Positions 45,750-55,065 of a stretch of DNA of 64,000 nt are shown here, piece by piece. Position numbers and translations under genes: made by a program. The stretch is from Paenibacillus sp. FSL H8-0048 (GTDB lineage: Bacteria > Bacillota > Bacilli > Paenibacillales > Paenibacillaceae): positions 1,674,001-1,738,000 of the forward strand of contig NZ_JBBODF010000001.1 of the NCBI RefSeq assembly GCF_038002825.1, in the 5' to 3' direction. The number at the start of each line of letters is the position of its first letter. Within the stretch, counting starts at the first letter, position 1. The notes below the pieces were generated by a model. That model was given only the letters and a program-made list of their open reading frames with translations, had not been told where the DNA came from and made no database searches.

Positions 45750-47456
45750 CTAGTTCACCTGAACCAGCTTCCATTGCTGGTGCAGGTCGCCGCGGTAGAG
45801 GTTCTGCTGGAGCTTCGCGCCGTCTGCGGTGGAGGCTCCTGTGACTTCGACTGCCTTGTTACTGTTCACATTGAGAATGCTCCAGTAGCCGTTGCTCAGC
45901 TTGATGAGCCGGAACTGCTGGGCGGTGTTGTTCAAATCCTGCATCAGCTGGATGGCTTCGCCGTTGTTCTTCGTGCCGTTACGCACATCCATCACCTTGT
46001 TGTCAGAGGAGTTCACGCTGCGCAGCCGGTAAATATTGTTATACGTGCCCATATCCGTAACCGTCCATTGCTGAGCCAGTGCGGTGTTCTCCGGCCACTG
46101 CTGGAGCTGAAGGGAATTCGTATTCTGCCCGTTCGGAACGTCAATCGCTTTGCCTGACCCCCGGTTGATCAGCTTATACTTCGCATTGTTGGTGACTCCG
46201 TTCCACACCCCGTTCCAAGGGTTGAACTGGGCCCGCTCGTAGTACCATTCGAAGATAAAGCGCGCCATGCCGTCGCGGACCGTATTGCCGTCATAGAGCA
46301 ATCCGCCGTCCGGATCGGCGAAGGAGCTTTTGGGACCGGGATCGAGCAGGAAGCCGTTCATATGGACGGCAATGCTGACATTGCCGGCGGCAGTGAAGAT
46401 TGCTTTGGTATTCTTGCCGAAGCCTGCGTTCGTACCGTTGAACAGATCCCAATACGAGGAGTCGCCCGGCTGGTTCTTGAACCAGGTGGTTTCAGTAATA
46501 TTGATCGGGTAAGCATCGGCCGCTGGCTTGATGCTGCTATCCCATATCTGCTGAAGCGAGTTGTAGTTGTCATAAGCGCCGTAGCCCGGGTACCAGTGCA
46601 CGGCATATCCGTAATTGTTAAGCGGATCGGTCAGCGGACTGGATGCCGTCAGCTGATAATGCTGATCCCAGCCAAGTCCGGAAGCCCAGATCACATTGTC
46701 CGCGCCCTTGCTGCGGATGGTTGAGATCATCGAGTTCTGGAAGTTTTTCAAAGAATTCCAGAACGCCGCGAAGTTCGGCTGGGAGGGATTGCCGCCCCAT
46801 TGTCCGTTCACATCGCTCAGCACCGGCTCGTTCACCAGCTCGAACATCACATTATCCGCGCTCTTGAGTCCCGGCTGGGAGGCCAGATAACCCCAGATCT
46901 GATTGAACTTGTCCAGGTTAGCCTGGGTAGTCGCCTTGTTGTCCAGCAGGGTGAAGTCCAGTCCCAGCGTGACATACAGCCCCTTCGTCTTCGCGTACTC
47001 TACATAAGGAATGATCAGATTCTGGGTAGCTGCCTGAAGGCCCGCGAAGTTATACGTTCCTGCAGCGACATCGCCCATATCCTCCCGGTCGATGAACAAG
47101 CGGACCTGATTCGAGTACCAGCCGTGGCTGTTCCCGTATTTGCCGGAGGTGCTGGTGAAGGTATCTGTGATCTCCTTCAGGTACTCCAGAGTGGCCTTAT
47201 GCCGGTTCCCGCCGTTGCGGTTCAGATAATAATTGCTGTTCTGATACGTCCAGTAAGCCCCGGTAGGCTGATGCCAGCCGCTCAGCAGTACAGGCTGTCC
47301 GCTGCTGTTCACCAGCTGATTGCCGCTAACATGCAGCTTGGGAACAGGCGAACCCTCCCAAGCGCTTGCCTTGCCGCCGCCGGACTGCATTGGCGTCAGC
47401 AGCAGGGCCAGCATCACCAGCAGCTTCATGGATAAGCTTAACTTCCTTTTTCTCAC
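45750..47456 (-). CDS. Secreted GH5 endoglycanase with C-terminal ricin-type (CBM13) module
   Basis: 568 residues from the GTG at 47456, 10 nt after AAGGAG; an upstream ATG lies inside that ribosome site. Signal peptide to about residue 32. Residues about 38-410 form a GH5-like barrel: LVNSSGQPVLLSGWHQPTGA, acid/base Glu210 in MFELVNEPVLS and nucleophile Glu322 in INITETTWF. The C-terminal 150 residues are a beta-trefoil with repeated QxW motifs (LQLQQWPEN, LHQQWKLV). Likely acts on cellulose, mannan or xylan; the subfamily is not certain. Upstream lie phased direct repeats, a cre site and a nearby YesN gene. Confidence 0.88.
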   Translation of the reverse strand: MRKRKLSLSMKLLVMLALLLTPMQSGGGKASAWEGSPVPKLHVSGNQLVNSSGQPVLLSGWHQPTGAYWTYQNSNYYLNRNGGNRHKATLEYLKEITDTFTSTSGKYGNSHGWYSNQVRLFIDREDMGDVAAGTYNFAGLQAATQNLIIPYVEYAKTKGLYVTLGLDFTLLDNKATTQANLDKFNQIWGYLASQPGLKSADNVMFELVNEPVLSDVNGQWGGNPSQPNFAAFWNSLKNFQNSMISTIRSKGADNVIWASGLGWDQHYQLTASSPLTDPLNNYGYAVHWYPGYGAYDNYNSLQQIWDSSIKPAADAYPINITETTWFKNQPGDSSYWDLFNGTNAGFGKNTKAIFTAAGNVSIAVHMNGFLLDPGPKSSFADPDGGLLYDGNTVRDGMARFIFEWYYERAQFNPWNGVWNGVTNNAKYKLINRGSGKAIDVPNGQNTNSLQLQQWPENTALAQQWTVTDMGTYNNIYRLRSVNSSDNKVMDVRNGTKNNGEAIQLMQDLNNTAQQFRLIKLSNGYWSILNVNSNKAVEVTGASTADGAKLQQNLYRGDLHQQWKLVQVN

Positions 47457-47505
47457 AGATACCCATCTCCTTCTCATTTCATGGAATCGGCGGATGCCGT
47501 CTTAA

Positions 47506-47519
47506 TGAAAGCGAATACA
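47506..47519. promoter_or_regulatory. cre site (CcpA operator) at the GH5 promoter
   Basis: TGAAAGCGAATACA fits TGNAANCGNWNNCW at all 14 positions. It is just downstream of a -10-like TACAAT (minus strand, 47530-47525), so it would cover the transcription start of the GH5 gene. Confidence 0.65.
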
Positions 47520-47561
47520 TCTGAATTGTACTCTGCGCGGAGACGGGCGGAAACCTGTGTG

Positions 47562-47612
47562 ATTATAGTTGATAGACTTACAGATTATAGTTTATTTACT
47601 TATAAATTATAG
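47562..47612 (-). promoter_or_regulatory. 22-bp-phased direct repeats, probable activator operator of the GH5 gene
   Basis: CTATAAT (minus strand) occurs three times at exact 22-bp steps (ends at 47612, 47590, 47568). The first two 22-bp units agree at 17 of 22 positions (core CTATAAT..TAAGT). The third copy ends about 8 bp upstream of a weak -35 (TTTCCG, 47553-47548), an activating position for AraC-type proteins. The first copy overlaps the stop codon of the response-regulator gene. Confidence 0.6.
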
Positions 47613-49241
47613 ATTTACATGCATAGACTCCCTGTATTCCTGGGGCGTCATTCCCGTCATTTTTTTGAAGAACCGGGTGAAGGAATGATGGGCCTCATAG
47701 CCGACATACAGCGCTACATCGCGGATTTTGAGCGCTTCATTTCCCAGCAGCTCCTTCGCCTTGACCGCCCGGCATTGATCGATGTACTCTGACAGGTTAA
47801 TGCCCTGCTCCTGCTTGAAGAAGCGGGACAGGTACGACGGATTGAAATAATGCAGCTCAGCCAGCCGCACCAGAGACAGATCCTCGCCCAAGTGGCTGTG
47901 GATATAATCGCAGATCCGTTCAATGACCTCCGAGGAGCGCTCCTTCTCGGCTGTGCTTCTCCGCTCGAAGAGATCTGAGGCCAGCCTCTCCAGATAATAG
48001 ATGCCCTCCCCCAGGGATGAATGCTCGTCCAGCCGCATCAGTTTGCCGTATTCATTGACAAGGCTGTAGAGCTCCGAACGGTTCATATGGGACAGCAGCA
48101 CAAGCGCAACCGTGTAATAGAGCTCGGCTGCCTCTTCCGCAGAGATGCCCGAATGAATGCCTTCCCGGATCTCCTCCAGCGTCTCCGCGAACCGCTCCCG
48201 CCGTCCGGCATCCAGATGAGCCGCAAGATTCTCCACCCGCTGGTGGAGCCGGACCCCCGTCTCACGGATGACGTCAGGCCCCGGCGGACCGCTGCGGTCA
48301 ATCTGCACCATGGAGATGCCGTCCCCGATCTTCATCTGCTGCAGCCGGTGAAGCCGCTCGTAATGGCGGCCGGTCTCTGTCCAGGCACAGGCTGAGCCGC
48401 TGACTGTAAAAGCAACCGGCAGGCCCAGCGTCTGCCGGCAGGAATCCTGAATCATCTCCAGCGTTCCCTCCAGATACCGCGTGAAATTCCCGCCGAAGGC
48501 AGCCCCGGCATTATCCAGAGGCTGCAGCAGCCACAAGAGATCTCCGTGCCGGTCAAGCACCCAGGCATGCCGGGTCATCTCCGCCAGATGCGAATTCCAG
48601 ATCAGCCGGGAAGAGGTCAGAAGCTCGCGACGGTCCATATAAGAGATGCCCTCCGGGTATGTAGGCCGTCCAAGAACGAGCATCACCGGAGATTCAGCCT
48701 TAAGGGTGATACCCAGCTTGCTGAAATCTGCACGTAACGTGTCCGCATCTGCACACAAGGACTGGCTGTCCTGAAGCAGATGGCGGAGATAATCCCCCTG
48801 TGCTGCCGTCTCCATGGAATCGCGCTGCTCCCTGGACTGCTCCAGCAGCTCGCTCAGCATATTGCCCTGCTCAATCTCCTGCAGCACCTCCTGCACCGTC
48901 TCAATAATCTTGTCGAAGCCTTCCGTCTTCAGCAGATAACGGGCACCGGGAAGCTGCAGCGCACTATAGGCGTAATCGAATTCGCTGTAGCCGGTCAGAA
49001 AAACAATCCGCGACCGCGGCCAAAACTCCCGGATCTGCTCAGACATCTCCAGCCCGCTCATGCCGGGCATGCGGATATCCGTCAGCACAATATCGATCCG
49101 GGTGCGCGAGAGCCACTCCAGGGCTGCTTTGGCCGAATAGACCTTGTAGACATCAAGCTTGTCCGGTAGCAGTTGGTTGAACGCCTCGTATAAGCCGTCC
49201 GTTATAATCTCTTCATCATCAACGATCAATAGTCTGTACAA
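47607..49241 (-). CDS. YesN-like AraC-type response regulator
   Basis: 544 residues from the TTG at 49241 (AGGAGGTGAAGGTC upstream), overlapping the kinase gene by 23 bp. Receiver with phospho-acceptor Asp55 (IVLTDIRMP) and the Lys in ARYLLKTEGF. C-terminal AraC domain LAELHYFNPSYLSRFFKQEQ and VALYVGYEAHHSFTRFFKKM. Last gene of binding protein-kinase-regulator; it lies immediately before the GH5 promoter repeats and is the best candidate to bind them. Confidence 0.92.
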   Translation of the reverse strand: MYRLLIVDDEEIITDGLYEAFNQLLPDKLDVYKVYSAKAALEWLSRTRIDIVLTDIRMPGMSGLEMSEQIREFWPRSRIVFLTGYSEFDYAYSALQLPGARYLLKTEGFDKIIETVQEVLQEIEQGNMLSELLEQSREQRDSMETAAQGDYLRHLLQDSQSLCADADTLRADFSKLGITLKAESPVMLVLGRPTYPEGISYMDRRELLTSSRLIWNSHLAEMTRHAWVLDRHGDLLWLLQPLDNAGAAFGGNFTRYLEGTLEMIQDSCRQTLGLPVAFTVSGSACAWTETGRHYERLHRLQQMKIGDGISMVQIDRSGPPGPDVIRETGVRLHQRVENLAAHLDAGRRERFAETLEEIREGIHSGISAEEAAELYYTVALVLLSHMNRSELYSLVNEYGKLMRLDEHSSLGEGIYYLERLASDLFERRSTAEKERSSEVIERICDYIHSHLGEDLSLVRLAELHYFNPSYLSRFFKQEQGINLSEYIDQCRAVKAKELLGNEALKIRDVALYVGYEAHHSFTRFFKKMTGMTPQEYRESMHVNL

Positions 49242-50976
49242 GACCTTCACCTCCTGTGAGCCTGATCCGGATTGCAACCCGGAGGCCGCTTAGTGTGCTT
49301 CTGTCCAGGAACAGGCCGCTGCCTTCCCCGTAGATTAACTGGATGCGCCGGTGAATATTGCTCATGCCGGTGACTTCATGCGTACCGCTGTTCTGATTCA
49401 GCCGCCTTCTCAAGGTCTCGATCCGTTCATCGGTCAGTCCGCTTCCGTTATCTTCAACAATAATGCGGATCTCCCGTTCCTCCTGTTCAAAAGAAACCCG
49501 CAGCTCCCCATCCTCCGCCTGCTTCTCCAGACAATGCTCATAGGCATTCTCGATAATCGGCTGGAGAATCAGGCGCGGAACCCGCAGCTCCTCCATGGCT
49601 TCCGGCAGCTCATCGAACTGAACCTGAATGCGCCTGGAGAAGCGCATCTTCTGAATCTCCGTGTACATCCGGGAATGGCGCGTCTCCTCCGCAAGCCGGA
49701 CATTATCCTCTCCGTTACGGGTGATGAACCGGAAATATTCGCCCAGCATGCCCGCGAACTCCTCAATCCGGGAGCTGTCCCCCTGCTTCGCCAGGGCGCT
49801 GAGAATGAAGAAGCTGTTATACAGGAAATGCGGGTTGATCTGCGACTGGAGCTGCTTCAGCTCCGCCCGCTGCATCATAAGCTTCTGGGTGTAATCCTGG
49901 TCAATCAGCATTCGCAGCCTGCTGAGCATCTGGTTGAACCGGAGATACAGATAGCCGAATTCATCCTTGCGGCCATGGTCAATCTGAATATCCAGCGAGC
50001 CGCTCTCCATTCGCTTGAAGCTGCGGATCAGCACAAGCAGCGGCTTCTGGACGAACTTATAGGTCGCGTAAGAATAGATCAGCACCGCCAGGAAGGACAC
50101 CGCCGCGAACAGCCACGCCCAGACCACGAACTTGGTCAGCGGGCGCTTGACCGCCTTCTCCGGCAAATAGGTGGCAACAGCCATCCCCAGCCTGTCGGAG
50201 GTGAAGCTGTCAATATGATACCGGATTCCGTCCAGCTCCCAGTTGTACAGGTTCCCTTCATCAACTGCCTGGTGATAGCTCTTAATCAGCTCCGGGGAGC
50301 TGTTCTCTGTACCGAGTGCGTAATCCGTCAGGCGCGAGACCAGCAGCGAGCCGCTCTCTTCGTACGCGTTAATCGCCCGGAGCGAATCCCTCAGCTTCTC
50401 GTTGTCCAGCTCGATCTGAACAATGAACAGCGGCGGCTCGCCCATCCTTCCGCTCGACTGGGTAACGCTGAGCTCCAGGAAGTTGTTCCAGTTGATCAGC
50501 CGCCCTTCTTTTCTCAGATCAACCGACCGGAAGAAATTGAACTTGCTGCTGTCAAACTGATCAATGCCGTTCATCGCAGACAGCGTCTTGTTAATGGTAC
50601 GGATATGTACGAACACATCACCGATGTAGGCGCTGCTGTTCTTCAGGGAAGTTAGCCGCTGCGTAATGTAGTTCAGACTCTCCCGCTTTTGAACATCATC
50701 CATATAGTTCCAGGTAACGGCAATCTTGTTCAGCTCGGTATCCTGGGCAAGATCATACTGCTGGATCTCCATCCACTCCACCTCGCGGTTCAGGTCCTCC
50801 AGATAATATTTTAATTGCGACAGGGTCGCTCTGGACAGGTCCTGACTTGCATTCTTGTAGCTCCAGTTGTAGAGGTAGAGTCCAAGCAGCAGAATCGGCA
50901 GAATAATAGCAAGATAAGTGACAACCATCCGGATAAAAATAGTGTGGCGCATCGACACCGCAGGAAACTTAAGCAT
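49219..50976 (-). CDS. YesM-like sensor histidine kinase
   Basis: 585 residues from the ATG at 50976, preceded by AGTGGAGGCGGTGCAC; the open frame reaches 51003. Membrane segments near residues 15-35 and 275-300 flank an extracellular sensor. HAMP, then INPHFLYNSFF with His383 and HATPase_c (PIIENAYEHC, VEDNGSGL, TGMSNIHRRIQLIYG). It starts 33 bp after the stop of the LplA-like binding-protein gene, so sensor, regulator and binding protein form one unit. Confidence 0.92.
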   Translation of the reverse strand: MLKFPAVSMRHTIFIRMVVTYLAIILPILLLGLYLYNWSYKNASQDLSRATLSQLKYYLEDLNREVEWMEIQQYDLAQDTELNKIAVTWNYMDDVQKRESLNYITQRLTSLKNSSAYIGDVFVHIRTINKTLSAMNGIDQFDSSKFNFFRSVDLRKEGRLINWNNFLELSVTQSSGRMGEPPLFIVQIELDNEKLRDSLRAINAYEESGSLLVSRLTDYALGTENSSPELIKSYHQAVDEGNLYNWELDGIRYHIDSFTSDRLGMAVATYLPEKAVKRPLTKFVVWAWLFAAVSFLAVLIYSYATYKFVQKPLLVLIRSFKRMESGSLDIQIDHGRKDEFGYLYLRFNQMLSRLRMLIDQDYTQKLMMQRAELKQLQSQINPHFLYNSFFILSALAKQGDSSRIEEFAGMLGEYFRFITRNGEDNVRLAEETRHSRMYTEIQKMRFSRRIQVQFDELPEAMEELRVPRLILQPIIENAYEHCLEKQAEDGELRVSFEQEEREIRIIVEDNGSGLTDERIETLRRRLNQNSGTHEVTGMSNIHRRIQLIYGEGSGLFLDRSTLSGLRVAIRIRLTGGEGLVQTIDR

Positions 50977-51009
50977 GTGCACCGCCTCCACTCGTCTGCT
51001 CATGTCCGA

Positions 51010-52707
51010 TCATTTGCCGCTTCCGCCCTTCTCTGCATACCAGTCGTTGACCTCAGCCGTAATCTGCTCGCCGCCCAGCTTGCTCCACTGTGCCACGAAA
51101 TTATCGAACTCGCTGAGCGGTCTGCCCTGAATGATATCAAGAAAGGCATCAATCTGAAGATTATTTAGAATATTCTGCTTCTCGATCATCGTCTCTGTAG
51201 GTGCACCGACGAAGCTCTCATAGAGCAGCTGGTGATTACGCTCATACCCGTCCAGGATGGAAAAAGCGCCCGAAGGCCCATATGTCCGCTCCCAGCCCCA
51301 GCCTGTCTCGCTGTCCGCACCTCCGGCCTCGTAAGCGGCAATCCGCTTCTGGATCGTCTTCGCTTCATCCTGAAGTACGGAGGCATCGCCGGTGCGCCGG
51401 AAGGTCTCCAGCTCCCGGAAGGCCTCCAGATTCTTCTGCACCGGAAACGGTGTCACCGGCGAGAGCTTCCACACCGCCTGCGGAGCATTATAGTACCGCT
51501 CCACCTCGCTCGTAGCCCCCCAGTTCTTCTCCAGATGCAGGTTAATCAGCTTGATCAGCGCCTCAGGATGCTCTACGCCCCGCTTGACCGCCAGGAACTG
51601 GTTGGTGCTGAACGGAAGCGGCACCTTCGGCGGTGCCCCGGACTCCGAGACCAGCGGGAAGGCCTGCCATTCGGCCTGCGGATTATGCTCACGGCTGAGC
51701 TGCACGAGGAAGGAGCCCCACTGCTCCCCGTACATCATTCCGACCTGTTCTTGCTCAATCCAGTCGCTGGCCTTGACCCCATCCTTGAAGGCGAATTCCC
51801 TGTCAATCTGTCCCGTCCGGTACAAATCCTGAAGTACCTGCAGGGCATGCTTGACCTCCGGCTGGATACCTCCATAGACCAGCTTACCGGTCTTGTCCTT
51901 AATCCAGATGCCGGGATAAGCACCATAACCGGCCATGAACCCGGTAAGTCCCATAACCGGGTCCCACAGGTACTTCGTTGCCGCAAGACCGTAGGTATCA
52001 TGCTTGCCGTTACCGTCAGGATCTTGCTCCGTAAACGCTTTCGAAATAGCCAGCACCTCTGCCATCGTCTGCGGCGGCTTAAGGCCGAGCCGCTCCAGCC
52101 AGTCCGTCCGAATCCACAGGAACATCGCGCCCTCAATCGACGAATTGGTCTCCGGGATCGCCATGAGCTTGCCGTCAAGCGTAGCCGTCTCGAACGGACC
52201 CGCCCCTTCCTCGCTCAGCACCTTGCGGGTTAACGGGGTTGCATACTCGTCATAGACTCCGCTCAGGTCCTGGATCAGCCCTGCATTGCTCAGCACCCTG
52301 AGCTGCGAAGCATTCACCCGCACAATATCGGGGATATCCCCAGAGGCCAGGGATACCCCCAGCTTGCGGGAGTAGATGGAGCTCCACTCCGTCCAGTCAT
52401 AGGTAATCTTAATGCCGAGTACCTCTTCATACAGCTCGGTCCAGCGGTTATGCTCCAGCGTCTCCCCCGGCAATTCCTTCAGTATTTCTTCCAGCGCATC
52501 GTTGTTCTCACGTACGAACGACAGCTGAATCGGCGGATCATATTTGCTAAGACCCGGCTCCTCATACAGCGGAGCGCTCCCCGGCTGTCCCTCAGGGACC
52601 GGAGAACGCTCCGCAAGGCTATCGCCCCTCTCACAAGCGGTCATCAGCCCTACGACCATGCATGCAGCGACAGTCCAGGCCATTGTGTTCTTGATTGTTA
52701 TGGGCAC
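51010..52707 (-). CDS. LplA-like large ABC solute-binding lipoprotein
   Basis: 565 residues from the GTG at 52707, 9 nt after GTGAGG; an earlier GTG overlaps the site. Lipobox GLMTAC then ERGDS. Long family-1 binding protein (DPPIQLSFVRENND, YEEVLGIKITYDW, VSLASGDIPDIVRV, DGKLMAIPETNSSIEGAMFL) of the LplA type, with a DPDGNGKHDTYGL Ca-binding-like loop. In relatives it works with LplB/YtcP permeases for aldouronates. Here no permease is directly attached; it leads the kinase-regulator operon, so a sensing role is possible. Confidence 0.88.
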   Translation of the reverse strand: MPITIKNTMAWTVAACMVVGLMTACERGDSLAERSPVPEGQPGSAPLYEEPGLSKYDPPIQLSFVRENNDALEEILKELPGETLEHNRWTELYEEVLGIKITYDWTEWSSIYSRKLGVSLASGDIPDIVRVNASQLRVLSNAGLIQDLSGVYDEYATPLTRKVLSEEGAGPFETATLDGKLMAIPETNSSIEGAMFLWIRTDWLERLGLKPPQTMAEVLAISKAFTEQDPDGNGKHDTYGLAATKYLWDPVMGLTGFMAGYGAYPGIWIKDKTGKLVYGGIQPEVKHALQVLQDLYRTGQIDREFAFKDGVKASDWIEQEQVGMMYGEQWGSFLVQLSREHNPQAEWQAFPLVSESGAPPKVPLPFSTNQFLAVKRGVEHPEALIKLINLHLEKNWGATSEVERYYNAPQAVWKLSPVTPFPVQKNLEAFRELETFRRTGDASVLQDEAKTIQKRIAAYEAGGADSETGWGWERTYGPSGAFSILDGYERNHQLLYESFVGAPTETMIEKQNILNNLQIDAFLDIIQGRPLSEFDNFVAQWSKLGGEQITAEVNDWYAEKGGSGK

Positions 52708-52819
52708 CAGTTGCAACCTCACTTTGCAAGATTATTACTACCAGAATATTATATTATCCCGGCAAAAATAAAGGAATTGTAAGGTGCAATTCTTGTTTGG
52801 CTTACCCGTTCTTTACCAT
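52708..52819 (-). promoter_or_regulatory. Gap with weak terminator and possible promoter
   Basis: After the GH10 stop (minus direction), GAATTG-7 nt-CAATTC is followed by CTTTATTTTT, a weak terminator. It is followed by an AT-rich stretch with GATAATATAAT that may be the -10 region (TTACAA 18 bp upstream) for the LplA-like gene. Both calls are tentative. Confidence 0.35.
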
Positions 52820-54079
52820 TTAAAAATCGGTGACCGCCTGGAAGGCCGGTTTGGGCTGATGCTGCCGGTCGAACAGCATCGGCGCCTCGGTACGATTGAC
52901 CGGGAAGCTGCTCAGCCAGGTATGATCATCCGCAATCCCCCAGAACATGACCCCGCTTAACAGCTCCTTCCGGTCTCTTAGTGCAGCGAATATCTCGCCG
53001 TACCGCGCGGCCTGCTTCTGAAGGATATCCTCGGGGATTACAGGGCCGACATCGCTGAGATCATTATAGACATACAGGCTCATATCCAGCTCGGTGATCT
53101 GATTATCCAGGCCCAGAGCATGGAACTTCTCCATGGACTGGGTTATGCTCTCCACCGAAGGATATTCCAGATTAATATGGGTCTGGTGGCCAACCCCGTC
53201 AATCGGCACTCCCTTCGCCAGCATGTCCTTCACCAGCTCGTAGAGACGGTCCCGCTTCTCCGGACTCTCTGTGCCGTAATCATTAATGTACAGCTTAAGC
53301 TCCGGTCCTCCAGCCTTGCGGGCCGACCGGAAGGCAGTCTCGATGAATCCCGTGCCGGTAATCTTGTACCAGTCGCTGGCCCGCATACCGTCAGGGTCGT
53401 TCGGCTCAATCACCTCATTCACTACATCCCAGGAGGAGATGTCGTCCTTGTAACGGCTGACAACAGCGGTGATGTAACTATCGAGCCGCTTCAGCAGCAG
53501 CTTCTTGTTCGCTTCGCGCCTTGCTGCATCGGTCTCATCCGCCATCGCCTTACCGGCTTCATCCCGGAAGAACCACTCCGGTGTCTGGCTGTGCCACACC
53601 AGAGTATGGAAGCGCAGCCCCATGCCGTTCGCCTTGGCGAAGGCAACGATCCGGTCGGCCCGTTCCCAGGTGAAGGTACCCTCAGCCGGTGCAATCGCAT
53701 CCGGCTTCATGGCATTCTCAGCCACGAGCCAGTTCACATGCCGCTTCAGCAGCTCTGCCGTGGCTCCTTCTGTCTGGTCCGGCTCCACCGCAGCGCCTAT
53801 GGGGAAGTAATCCGCATAGGCTGCCGCCAGCGGCGCGGCCTCCTGCTGCACCGGAGCTTCCGCCGCAGCTTCAGGCGAAGCTGCGGCAGAAGGTGCCGGA
53901 GTCCCGGCGGGTGAAGCGGCCGGGGATGAAGCTGCGCTCTCCTGCGGCCCGGGCGAAGGGGCGGCCGGAGCCGCATCCCCGCCAGAAGCGGAGCAGCCGG
54001 ATAACCCTAGAAGCGCGGCTGCGAAGACTATACTCCGGACCAGTCTGGCCGGAGTGCTTGTTCTGTTATTTTGGCGCAC
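52820..54079 (-). CDS. Lipoprotein endo-1,4-beta-xylanase, GH10
   Basis: 419 residues from the GTG at 54079 with GAAGGAGGATAACT upstream. Lipobox GLSGC (Cys29) and a long Ala/Pro/Ser-rich spacer (about 30-85) tether it to the membrane surface. GH10 barrel: ENAMKPD, HTLVWHSQTPEWFF, acid/base Glu222 in SWDVVNEVIEP and nucleophile Glu330 in ITELDMSL. It would trim xylan or xylo-oligosaccharides at the cell surface. Its start is 19 bp after a permease stop, making it the last gene of the long operon beginning beyond 64000. That links this importer to xylan. Confidence 0.95.
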   Translation of the reverse strand: MRQNNRTSTPARLVRSIVFAAALLGLSGCSASGGDAAPAAPSPGPQESAASSPAASPAGTPAPSAAASPEAAAEAPVQQEAAPLAAAYADYFPIGAAVEPDQTEGATAELLKRHVNWLVAENAMKPDAIAPAEGTFTWERADRIVAFAKANGMGLRFHTLVWHSQTPEWFFRDEAGKAMADETDAARREANKKLLLKRLDSYITAVVSRYKDDISSWDVVNEVIEPNDPDGMRASDWYKITGTGFIETAFRSARKAGGPELKLYINDYGTESPEKRDRLYELVKDMLAKGVPIDGVGHQTHINLEYPSVESITQSMEKFHALGLDNQITELDMSLYVYNDLSDVGPVIPEDILQKQAARYGEIFAALRDRKELLSGVMFWGIADDHTWLSSFPVNRTEAPMLFDRQHQPKPAFQAVTDF

Positions 54080-54098
54080 AGTTATCCTCCTTCTACGG

Positions 54099-55049
54099 TT
54101 ACCCGACAATCCCGGTACGTTCAATACTCTCCACGAAATACCGCTGCACGAACAGATAGATAATAATCAGCGGCAGAATCGCCAGCAGTATCCCTGTATC
54201 CTGGACCATGCTGAGGTAGAACGGATCGGCCTTGGAATTGGCGCCGTCCTCCAGCAGAATCTGCAGATTATACGGCAGCGAGCCGAGCTGGGTTGCCATC
54301 ACCTTACTGGATGTCAGATAGGTCGTGGTGAAGAAGCTGTCGTTCCATTGCCACACAAACGAGAAGAGCAACACCGTAACAATAGAAGGAATCGCGTTAG
54401 GCAGCATGATCCGGTAGAAGGTCTTGCCGACCCCGGCCCCGTCGATGTAAGCCGCTTCCTCCACCTCTTTGGGAATCCCCCGGAAGAACTGCCGGAAGAT
54501 GAAAATGTACAGCCCCGCCTTCAGCGAGTTAGCCGTAGCAGAGGTTAGAATAAACGGCCAGTAGGTGTTGAGCAGATTCACCGATTTACCGCCGGTTAAG
54601 AGCGGAATCAGCCCCATCAGGCTGAAATCCTTCAAATTCAGGTAGACCGGAATCAGAATGGTGATCGGCGGAACCAGAATGGTCAATATGACTCCGGCGA
54701 ACAGCAGCTGGCTTCCCTTGAATTTCAGCCGGGCGAAGCCATAACCTGCAAGCGCGCAGGAAATGGCGGTCAAGATCGTAGTCAGCGCCGAGAGGCTGAA
54801 GGTATTCAGCAGGGCCTGCCAGTAGTCCATAATTCCAATCGCTTTGACGAAATTGTCGAGCGTGTAATTCTCGGGAAGCCAGACGACAATCGGCGAATAC
54901 AGATCGCTCTTGGCCTTGAAGGCCGTGGATATCTTCTGGAGCACCGGATAGAGGATTACGAACGACAGGCCTGCAATGAGCGTCAGCCGCACGAAGGACC
55001 ATATCCATTTCTTCCAGCGTTCGGGCGACAGTAAGCGGGTCGCATGCAT
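54099..55049 (-). CDS. ABC sugar permease, MalG-type
   Basis: 316 residues from the ATG at 55049 (AAAGGGAGGATGGGACAA upstream). EAA loop VEEAAYIDGAGVGKTFYRIM; end RYFVESIERTGIVG is typical. It overlaps no gene but its ribosome site lies at the previous gene's stop. Works with the 55066-55971 permease. Confidence 0.92.
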   Translation of the reverse strand: MHATRLLSPERWKKWIWSFVRLTLIAGLSFVILYPVLQKISTAFKAKSDLYSPIVVWLPENYTLDNFVKAIGIMDYWQALLNTFSLSALTTILTAISCALAGYGFARLKFKGSQLLFAGVILTILVPPITILIPVYLNLKDFSLMGLIPLLTGGKSVNLLNTYWPFILTSATANSLKAGLYIFIFRQFFRGIPKEVEEAAYIDGAGVGKTFYRIMLPNAIPSIVTVLLFSFVWQWNDSFFTTTYLTSSKVMATQLGSLPYNLQILLEDGANSKADPFYLSMVQDTGILLAILPLIIIYLFVQRYFVESIERTGIVG

Positions 55050-55065
55050 TTGTCCCATCCTCCCT

